From the NCBI GenBank assembly GCA_905147135.1, contig LR990049.1, positions 12,293,428 through 12,357,427 on the forward strand: 64,000 bases of DNA, in the 5' to 3' direction. Below, piece by piece: positions 55,646 to 64,000 of the stretch. The first letter of the stretch is position 1; each line of letters opens with the position of its first letter. The stretch comes from Blastobasis lacticolella (taxonomy: Eukaryota > Arthropoda > Insecta > Lepidoptera > Blastobasidae). The notes under the pieces were generated by a model. The model had not been told where the DNA came from, did no database searches, and saw nothing but the letters and a program-made list of their open reading frames with translations. Position numbers and translations under genes: made by a program.

Positions 55646-56087
55646 GTAATTGTATAACAAAAGCATTTATTTATTTACCAATGTTTTAGAGATAAAATCT
55701 CCTTTACTGCAAGTATTGCACAAGAGCGGTAACGTAAAGAAAAAGCAAGTACGTGAACTAGAGGCTATATTTTAAGTTAATATCTTAATAGCCCCTTTGA
55801 AAGAGTTTTGAAAAATATGAGTGTCATGAATAGTTAAAGAGGTATTTATAGCCAATCTCAATCGGTCGTATAAAGTCGATCGCCGTCGCATGACCTGCAG
55901 TGGACATTTTGAGGCTGAGATTACTTAAATTACAATGAACACTGGTTATAAAATAACCTTTGTTAACATTATTATCCTTTGCCTAAACGGTGACTCCAGC
56001 AACTATAGATTTAAGTACTGTTTGATAATGAAATAAATAATTATTTATTTATTATGATTATTAATTTTTTGTATTCTACTCAATGAC
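55646..56087. other. No gene seen
   Basis: AT-rich. Confidence 0.5.
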
Positions 56088-56600
56088 TAACGAGCAGATA
56101 GCCCACCTGAGGGTAAGCGATAACTGTCGCCCATAACATCTACGATTAATGCATTTAGAGAGGTAGGGCATAGAGGGGTATCCGTTCGAATTGGAGCCGC
56201 CCGACTGGGGAAGTTAAGTTACCTTACAGAATACCGCAGCTAAACAATGTTATTTTAAATAGTATTGTGTTTCTGCCGGTGAGTAAGGTCTCCAGTGCTC
56301 CATGGGGTGGGGATTTGGGGAACCGTGGCTTTGGCAGTGGAGGGGCATTTGCCTTTTTGCTGCCAGAGCAACGTGTTATAGAGGTGGGCAACGCATTTGC
56401 GATACTCTTGGTGTTGCTAATGTCTATAGGCAGTGGTGACCACTTTCCATCAGGTGGACCGCTTGCCTGTTCGCCTACCGCATGACATAAAAAAAATTTT
56501 TGTTTGCAGACAACAAAAATACAGAACCGTACGTACTGTGAGGTCTAAGATGAAATGCCTCATGCCCATAATTGCGCTATATATGAGATATTAAACTTTA
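56088..56600. repeat. Dispersed repeat R3, copy 3, interrupted
   Basis: The left half (about 56088-56211) matches the start of R3 and the right half (about 56503-56600) the continuation AACAAAAATACAGAACCG...AAGATGAAATGCCTCATGCCC. The element at 56222-56496 lies between. Confidence 0.65.
56222..56496 (+). mobile_element. Second-class LINE-tail / SINE-sized element
   Basis: Near-identical in layout to 18117-18372 and more complete at its end: GGTGACCACTTTCCATCAGG, GACCGCTTGCCTGTTCG and CATGACATAAAAAAAATTTT. An open frame across it (56267-56485) is probably a relic of a LINE C-terminus, not a gene. Confidence 0.75.
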
Positions 56601-58124
56601 GTAAGGAATCGATACTTGCGAAATTTTTGACAGTACATTATCTTGTAGTTACGCAGTAAGTATGTAATAAGTACCTATAAAAGCAATAAATAAAACGATA
56701 AAACATTTAACCACTTTTCGTTTATCACGGGACAGCTAAAAATAGCAAATCTCAGCTCAAAAACACACTCTGCACACCAACGTCAGCTTTGCTGTGGCAT
56801 CCTGCGTTCCATTTATACGAACGGGTGTTGTACCTCGTAAACTTTCACGGCACGCCGGCTCCGGCTGTCATGATCGCTGAGCGGTGCGAGACTGGAGACT
56901 GAGCGGGACAGAGCTAGACGACAGCATGAAACAGAGATAAGGGATAGCATCACGAACCATTTACCACGATCAATCACTGAACCTCGCCGTCGTCAATGCT
57001 AACATCACTTTGCGAAATTGCCGGTGTTTTTGCTGATCAGACACATTAGTTGGAACACCCTGTAATGGCACTCGACGCGGATAATGTAGGTGAACGTGTC
57101 GTTGCTTATGTTCACATTAGACTGCAAGATTTTGATCTACAAGCATGTCCCGTAATCAGATATCAATATGAGCAAACTGACAAAGGCAGAAAAAGCATTG
57201 GTAGATATGTTAATCACATATACCCGCGTTACAAAAAGAAAGAAAAAATGTATCAACAAGCTATTATGTTGTTGACTTCGTAACATCATGGTATTTACTT
57301 CAACAATCAATAGGTACCTAATAATATCTAAAGCTGACAATAAATAAAATTAGCATAGGTATTAGGACAATTCCGCCAAATCTAGACCAAACTAAGCAGA
57401 GTCACTATGGCCGCTAGGATTACTTCGTACTTTTAAAATATGTAAAATCAACCCGAAGGCAGACTCAATACAAATTTATAAAACATAAATATGAATACCG
57501 TTACTTTCACAAGCCGGTGTTATTTAAAACCTTATCCGTGTATGTCCCTGACGGGGCTCTACCAGCGAAATGTTTCCAGCTGTTATAAATTCGCCGCTAT
57601 CAGTCCATAGTTGTTGCTCCAGGCTCACAACGAACTCAACAAAGGCTGTTTTTATTCAATTTACCGGGCTTATTCAAGTTTAAGGGGACTCCGGTTGCAA
57701 ATCTTGATTGATGGACCCTACGACGCCGATCAATTTGGGAGAAAAAGCTGCATTCGGCGGTCTACATTATGATTGAAATGAGCATATTAGGGGAAGTTCT
57801 ACGAAATTGTTGGGACGGCGACTTGTTGTCGTTTTCTACTTTACGTACAGATGTCGGCTGTAAATAATGCACATCGGCTAAATTAGGGTTCAGAATCCAT
57901 TCAGTGATTCGCCTGGTGCACGAACAAACAGACAGACTGACAAAAATTCTAAATAAAATATTTCTGAAATTTCTGTAATGTACGGACACGGCGTTTTTTC
58001 TGTATTATTATTGTAATTTATTTTACTGTAAGTAGCTTTTATTTATATTAATATTTGCGACTAAACCTTAACTGAATTTTAGGACTTCCTGGTTTACTTG
58101 GCTATGTATAAAAAAAATAAAAAA
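56601..58124. other. 1.5 kb without a recognisable gene
   Basis: Short frames only (for example 57050-57283), without a family resemblance. Confidence 0.5.
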
Positions 58125-58369
58125 TAAAGTAATCGTGAACAAATTCACACAGCGCCATCTAGCCCCAAAGTGAGCAAAGCTTGTGTTATGGGTGCTAGAT
58201 AACTGATAAATTACTTATATACTTTTAAATACATACTTATTATACATACATATAACACTCAGACCCGTAACAGAAATTAAAATTCATCATTTCAATTTCT
58301 GCCCGGCCGGGAATCGAACCAGGGACCTCTTGCGTGGCAGACCGGTGTTGACCACTAAATCACTCAGGT
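58125..58369 (-). mobile_element. SINE S1, full-length copy
   Basis: Minus strand: CCTGAGTGATTTAGTGGTCA head, B-box-like TGGTTCGATTCCC, then GGGTGTTATATGTATG-like and GGGGCTAGATGGCGCTGTGT words as at 8917-9172. Confidence 0.85.
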
Positions 58370-59892
58370 TGTCAAATGTCAGTGGGTATCTGAATTTGAC
58401 ATATAATAATCTTACACTACTCTAATTTGGTAGCCGCTTGAGCCAGTGGCCAACGTAGATGACGTTGTGTAGATTTATCTATATCAAATTCAGTTGCCAA
58501 CTGAGTTAGACAATAACCCCGATAAAATTAAAAAAAGGGAAATTGCTTTTTATTGTGATTAATTACCGTTTAACTGCAAAATAAATATATACCTATGCAA
58601 TGTCTGTCTAAACTGGCTTACGTACAAATCACCTACTCCAACTACTACTGGAATTTCTCCTCGACAATTCTTCCTTGTTGAGTCATGGTTCGTGACCAAG
58701 TCCAGCGCAGATAGCAGCCTTTAAATCTAACTGTACACTAACTCACTTGGAACTTAAACTTACGTAACATAAACCTCCACTAAAGATTACAATTCAAGCC
58801 TTAAATTAAGTAGGTACTTTCACACACTACTCCTCACCTTCAATATACAGGATGTAAAAGACCGCTAGCATTAATTCAAACCTCATATTCTACCCATGAA
58901 ACTGAACACCTTTCTCCAAGAAACATACCCGCGGAAACTCATAGTTTAGGCAGAAATCGAACGATGTCGAAGCGATGCACGACAACGAATCGATGGGTAG
59001 AACATGGGGTTTCAATTAATGCTAGCGGTCTTTTTACAACCTGTATACACGCACACACACTACCTACAATTTACAAATACTCTGATCTTGTTGTTTTATT
59101 TTTTCGCTGCCTACGTTATTTGTGTATAAATTTAAATATAATAACATTATTCTAAGAATAAAAAGCACGGCCAAATTGTCTCAAATACCGATAAAGGTAT
59201 CCAGTCCAATTTTGCAACTTTAATGTAGCTTATATATTTCAGTTTGTATGTAAAGTTATTCTTATATTACAATTTTCATTAAACATCGACGCCTTTCTGA
59301 ATCCAATCTCCGATTATTGATTCTCCTGAAATGAGCTTTGATTGACAGCGACATTTTCCTATTTAGCATAACGAAACAACGAAATGAAAGGAAGGTACTT
59401 ATTCTCAATATTTCATTCAGTCAACGGCTTTGAATTGAATAAAATATTTGAACAGACAGATAAAATCGACTTTACTTTTATGAAAAAGTAAAATGAGCCA
59501 GTCAGTCAGACATCGTTTCGAGGTCGACTTTTCACCATTTTTTATTACTTATTACAGCTAAACTAGATACAACACGCATAATAATTTACACAATTAATAA
59601 TTTTATTTATTATAATTAAACTACTGATGTAGTAGGTAGATACTTAAATGAAATATCATGAGATCTTCACCTTAAACTAACGTAGATGGGCTAATTTTGG
59701 ATAAAAGAAACATGTAACATTTGTATTAGAAGGATTTTCCCATTTTCCTAACGCATATCACGTTACAATGACGAACAAATGCTAAAACAGAAACGGGGTA
59801 CGCGTACGGAGATTAAGCCATAAAATCACTTCCATCGATCCCTCGTACGGCTATAAGCACATATATATTGGCACTGAGGAAAACGCGAGGAA
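58370..59892. other. 1.5 kb without a recognisable gene
   Basis: AT-rich; nothing recognised. Confidence 0.5.
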
Positions 59893-60038
59893 CCATAAAA
59901 GGGCCGTTTCATTATTTACATAAACGCCATAAAACTGAACAAAAGAAAATTTATACCGAGAAGTTTCGGGTAATATCCGTTCGGTGTGACACGTTTTTTC
60001 GAGGGCCGTTGTTCATCGTTAATCTTGGAAACAAAAAC
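59893..60038 (+). repeat. Repeat R7, copy 2
   Basis: Partner of 54110-54245. Followed by a CpG-rich stretch to about 60215. Confidence 0.55.
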
Positions 60039-61423
60039 AGCAAGTTCCCCGGCGCGTCTGCGCTGGCTATAATTTAAGCTGAACAAGTGCTCGCGACATG
60101 CGGCCTGGCACAAGGTTCCGCCGATCGCAGTTACCTTGAGGGCTAGGCGGTCGCTGCGATCGCTTCGGCCAAGGAATTCGGCCAACGGTGTCGGCGAGCA
60201 AGGAATTCTGCGCACGGAAATCTGATAGACAATTATTATCATAATTAAATAGATACAAATTTAATCCATTCAAGTCAATCAAACTTCTTAAATACCTACT
60301 ATTACTTTTACTTGCACTGAAATATAATAAATAAACATTTTCACAATATCATTACAAGTAGGATTGTTTTTTTTTTCTTTTTTTGTGAAGAATGTAAAGA
60401 CCCAGAAAACAGTACCTTCATCTCAGTATAACTTGAATAAGAGCTTCTAACTCCCACCGCATGGAACAAAATTAGTTTTCCACGCCCGTCTCACCCTTTC
60501 AGGAACTTCAGGTATAACAAAATGATGTTTGATGTTTTGAAATCTCAAACAAACAAATAAGTCATTAGTTAATCATGCTTTCAATAATTTAGCATGCAAG
60601 GTGATAGAACAAAAAATTTACAGAATTTTATATCAAACAAATTGCGCTAGACACGCAATTTTGGCACCCAACACGCCAGGATGTGGAGTGTCCGCATAGC
60701 ATTTACATCCTTAAACAATTTATGTAAACGATGCCCCTGTAATTCCTTCTAAGCCACCCACCTACCAAATACAGATCGGAAAGAGGTTCACCCAGTTTCC
60801 AAATGTGACTGAGAACCGCAACATTCTCAATTGATAAAGTAAAATGATAGTAATAAAAATATTTCAATAAAGAAGACGGAAGAGAAAGAGGGCCAATGAA
60901 GATAGGCGTTAATATTTATTTTGGGTAAATATAAATGCTCGTTAGTAAAAACTATACTAACTATGGTAACAAACCTGATAATATGTGTAGTGAAAGTGTA
61001 GTGAATAATCACGAAAGTCTTAAATAAAATAAATAAATAACGTGGACAAATAAAAAAACTATACTTATATGTATTGTTATGAAAATCTGTCCGGCCGTAG
61101 ACATGAAAAAATAGTACTCAAACTTTCACGTTGATTTATCTAGTTAAGCGAATTAAATGCAAATTTTTAAAGCTAGTTTACTGGATAGCAATATTGAAGG
61201 TACAGCAAAAAATGCACGAATTTGAGTTCATAAAGGTTGAAAACCGTACGCGGATTCAAATTATTAACCTACACATCACTAAGTTCATTGGGGTGCGAAT
61301 TGTGGGATATTTGACATAAAATCAATCCAAGGTTTCAAGCCTTTATGATATTAATAATTAATAACAGATATTAATTTCGTCTTCTGATACACGTACCTAT
61401 GTCGAAGATCATAAATAATAGGT
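60039..61423. other. 1.4 kb without a recognisable gene
   Basis: A CpG-rich block at 60040-60215, a T-rich run at 60366-60385, otherwise AT-rich. Confidence 0.5.
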
Positions 61424-61804
61424 AGGTATATCTATATATATAGTCTATATATCGTATAAAACAAAATCGCTTCCCTCCGTCTGTTTCTATTTATCTAAGT
61501 ACACTTAGATCTTTTAAACTACACAACGGATTTTAATGCGATTTTCAGCAATAGGTAGAGTGGATCAAGAGGAAGGTTTATATGCAAGAGAAGGATACGT
61601 AGGTGTAGGGTAGGTGCAGAGCAGGTGCAGGGTAGGTCTTGGGTAGGTGTAGGGTAGGTATGGGGTAGGTTTAGGCTAGAAGTAGAGTATGTGTGGGGTA
61701 ATTGTAGGGTAGGGGTAGGATAGGGTAGGGTAGGTGTAGGGGTAGGGTTATGGTAGTGTAGGGGTAGGACGCCACGCGAACGAAGTCGCGCTGGGTCCAC
61801 TAGT
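61424..61804 (+). mobile_element. Lepidoptera-type element with internal minisatellite
   Basis: A TATATAGTCTATATATCG-type start and AGATCTTTTAAACTACACAA, then CGGATTTTAATGCGATTTTC and a CAAGAGGAAGGTTTATAT block. A GTAGGGTAGG minisatellite follows (about 61597-61766), and the end is GACGCCACGCGAACGAAGTC..GGGTCCACTAGT. From memory this is a widespread non-autonomous repeat in moths; class uncertain. Confidence 0.65.
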
Positions 61805-62621
61805 TGTGAATATCGCATTAATCTAAAGTGCCCTTAAACAATATCCGGTTACAGAGTACTACAAGTCTACAATACAGCCAATTCGATTTAATACTCCAAC
61901 TCCAAGACGCTGATTCCGCGGAGACGTAGTTACTTTCATAAGGATCCATTACTCTGGCCGTTCGCGTTGATCAAATTAACGCTATAGTATCTAAATTTAA
62001 TATTCGCCTCGGCCTCCTTCCATCATGGCGGGTGGAATCTGAATTCGCGGGGAATATTATTGCGTTTTTGTTTTCCATTTGTACGTTTAACAGTTACGAG
62101 TCAGGTCTGCCGGCTGGCCCCGGGGTCGGCGCTAGCGCACGCCTCACACCGTCGTGGCGCTTTGTTAAAGAAAAAAGATGTCCTATAATTTTATATTGGT
62201 TTTGAAGGAATTTAAATCTTTACATATTTTGTTGTTCAGATAAATGATCTGCTCCAAAAAGGGCCAGCGTCAGGGGTACTCTGAGCTGGCGTAAATGCTT
62301 GAAAATACATATGCATGTGGAAGAGGCGAAAGCGGTGTGTCAGGATCGTAGCTTGTAACACTCGATAGTCTCTGCTTACCCCTATTAGATACGGGCGTGA
62401 GTGTGTATATTTGAATGTAAATATGTAAATTTTATTGTTACTGAAGAAGGTAGTGGTTACCAACGTGTTATTGTTATGTTAAAATTGTCATCGTTAATAA
62501 ACACATTCTAAAAAAAATGTTCCGTACTACTTATTTGGATTTAAAAAGAGCTTGTGTGCTTTTCTTTGCATGACTTTGCCTCCTCCACATTAAGAGAGCT
62601 TTTGGTATTTTTGCCATTTCC
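61805..62621. other. No gene seen
   Basis: A GC-rich patch at 62100-62165; nothing else recognised. Confidence 0.5.
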
Positions 62622-62657
62622 ATGGCTGGCAGAAAGTTGACAGCCTCTGCCAGCCAT
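62622..62657. repeat. Perfect 12-bp hairpin
   Basis: ATGGCTGGCAGA at 62622-62633 and its reverse complement at 62646-62657 with a 12-bp loop. Confidence 0.9.
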
Positions 62658-62699
62658 CTACTTCTAAGACGTTAATCACCTTATATAATACCAAAGAGT

Positions 62700-63092
62700 G
62701 GTATTGGTTAGAACTATATTCTTCTTGACAGTCCGCCGTAGGCCTCCTCCACCCAGGGTCCTATCGACCTCTCGGTCATACGGACCGCCATACGGTCCTA
62801 CGGGTCATACAGGTCAGACCCAATTATGGGTGATGCGCACGCCTACTTGCCGGTGGCTCCTTTAGCGTGCGCACTTCTTGACACCCACAAATCCGATTGT
62901 CCATAAGCACGCTCCCTTAACGGACTGACAATACACTCTCTACTACCCCATCGGCCAGCTCCCATCCTCTTACACTCCCTTCATTACATCTTCTTCTGCT
63001 CCCATTCCTCTACCATTCTCCTCACACGGTACAATGCGTCCACAAACTCCCTTAGCCTCGCCTTCGCCTCCGAGGACACCAAGTCCGTGAAG
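62700..63092 (-). pseudogene. LINE C-terminal and 3'-region fragment
   Basis: From 63090 on the minus strand one frame reads AFTDLVSSEAKARLREFVDA then LYRVRRMVEEWEQKKM and two stops (TAA TGA). About 290 bp of GC-rich sequence follow, with direct repeats around TACGGTCC/TACGGACC. A basic arginine- and glutamate-rich end of this kind is found in some R1-group LINE ORF2 proteins, but the match is short. It could also be another protein's C-terminus. Confidence 0.4.
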
Positions 63093-63780
63093 GCCTATAA
63101 AGGTTGTATAAAAGGGGTGATCGCGTCGGTGTGAGCGTCGGTTTCCTAAAGCAATAACAACGCGGCCGCGACGTCCGGCCGCGCCATTAACCGCGGCATT
63201 ATCTCGTCGCTCCTCTTTCCAAATATTTGGTCGTTTTGTCCGCCGTCACCTCGCCCTGGAGCGCCGCCACACTTAAAATTTAATTGCGTAAGCGCCGTAA
63301 CACGTAAATATCGTTCGGGCGTATTTCGAGTGCGTAAATTGTACAAAAGCAAATCTGTTGTAAATATACCAGGAAGACAGCAAACAATTAGAGATGGCAA
63401 GAAATCGTGAGGCGAGTAACAGCTGTCCACAACAACACGACCACGACCGCTCTGTCAAGAGCGTAACGCTCAAGAAAACACCTAAAGTGTCAGTAGCAAT
63501 TTGGACGATGTGGTCTCTTGATTACCCGCCTACCCGTACGGGAAAAAGGTATGTATACCTAAAGATATGAAGAGGTGAAGATACTAAGGTTACGTTTGTC
63601 TGTACCATGCAAGTGAAATAATTTGGCTTCTGCTTAACCCTACGGAAAGGAGGGGATGTTCTGTGTCTAAATACAATTTTATTTTGTTTACATTCTTATT
63701 CTTGTTTATTTCTCGTGATGTTATGTGTAGCAAGTTGTACCACGTAGTAACAACATATTTTATTCTTTATTTTTATTACC
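63093..63780. other. CpG-rich block, no gene seen
   Basis: 63130-63330 is rich in CG dinucleotides (GCGGCCGCGACG and similar) and has no supported frame. Confidence 0.45.
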
Positions 63781-64000
63781 TGGGCAGGCACACGGTTGAC
63801 GGTCCACCTGATGGAACGCGGTAACCGTCACATAGTACAACTGTCACGTAAGGGGAGCTAGAGCTGACATGAAAGCATGTTTTCTGAAGAATTCTGTAAG
63901 TTGTATGGCAAAGGAAAGATTACCAGAGGAAGCTAGATCACTCCACATGCGCTGTTAAAAGGCTCGTTCGGTGTAAGGCATCTAGATAATGAGGATGAAA
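63781..64000 (+). repeat. Lepidoptera-type dispersed repeat fragment
   Basis: GGTCCACCTGATGGAACGCG, GGTAACCGTCAC, and later AGATCACTCCACATG are words of a common lepidopteran repeat related in its first line to the LINE C tail (CACCTGATGGAAAG). It runs off the window end. Confidence 0.45.

Noticed and set aside
57050..57283. A 77-residue frame as a small gene
   Set aside because: No start context, motif or repeated occurrence supports it; its length is within chance for this composition.
1..64000. LTR retrotransposon, endogenous virus, CRISPR array or bacterial operon
   Set aside because: I saw no paired LTRs, gag-pol or envelope-like frames, no regular spacer-repeat array and no prokaryotic gene arrangement.

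Overview
This window looks like nuclear DNA from a moth or butterfly (Lepidoptera). It is AT-rich and contains no gene that I can assign to the host. It is crowded with 5'-truncated LINEs, tRNA-headed SINEs, palindromic MITEs and short minisatellites whose sequences I recognise as typical of lepidopteran genomes. The species call rests on memory of such repeats, not on a search. Apart from one doubtful splice-like signal near 48.16 kb, every long open reading frame that resembles a protein belongs to a non-LTR retrotransposon. The stretch is best read as an intergenic region or a very large intron.

Layout. 0-10 kb: mostly unrecognised AT-rich DNA. It holds a decayed LINE reverse-transcriptase (RT) scrap (462-653), a TTAA-flanked inverted-repeat element with an internal 365-bp tandem duplication (4169-4954) between two inverted arms, a 16-bp minisatellite (7408-7553), a foldback MITE with TA duplications (8727-8914) and a SINE that abuts it. 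10-14.7 kb: an old Jockey-like LINE split by a younger, damaged LINE ('LINE C', 10533-13981), with a 6-bp ACATAT target duplication. 14.7-25.5 kb: scattered tails and SINEs, two overlapping perfect palindromes (21261-21300) and GTAGGG-type minisatellites.

25.6-33.7 kb: a second nest, all on the minus strand. An element with an N-terminal zinc finger, a YLDD-type RT and a C-terminal zinc-binding/PD-(D/E)xK-like region is interrupted by a nearly full-length CR1-like LINE (26954-31619, ORF1 plus ORF2). The inserted LINE is bounded by a 5-bp ATGGC duplication and the host frame resumes across the join. The inserted LINE has a complete RT but has lost the start of its endonuclease domain.

34-43 kb: LINE tails, two copies of a dispersed repeat, and a head-to-tail duplication of about 215 bp (35860-36295). 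A 5.9-kb stretch follows with nothing recognised, then a palindromic MITE. 43.8-47.6 kb: a third LINE ('LINE D') with an 832-residue reading frame, one frameshift near its end, a G-rich minisatellite in its 3' region and a (TTTGA)4 terminus. 47.6-64 kb: SINE copies, repeat pairs shared with the left half, and a few GC- and CpG-richer islands that could be regulatory DNA, though nothing in the sequence proves it.

How the parts relate: LINE C supplied three 5'-truncated solo copies elsewhere in the window (near 7.7, 16.7 and 34.3 kb). A related tail is carried by a second, SINE-sized class (18.2 and 56.3 kb), one member of which sits inside another repeat. I did not find a new cellular system. 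The best-supported unusual features are the two nested insertions, the endonuclease-less CR1-like LINE, the rebuilt TTAA element, the twin palindromes and a diverged 140-bp repeat pair (54.1 and 59.9 kb).
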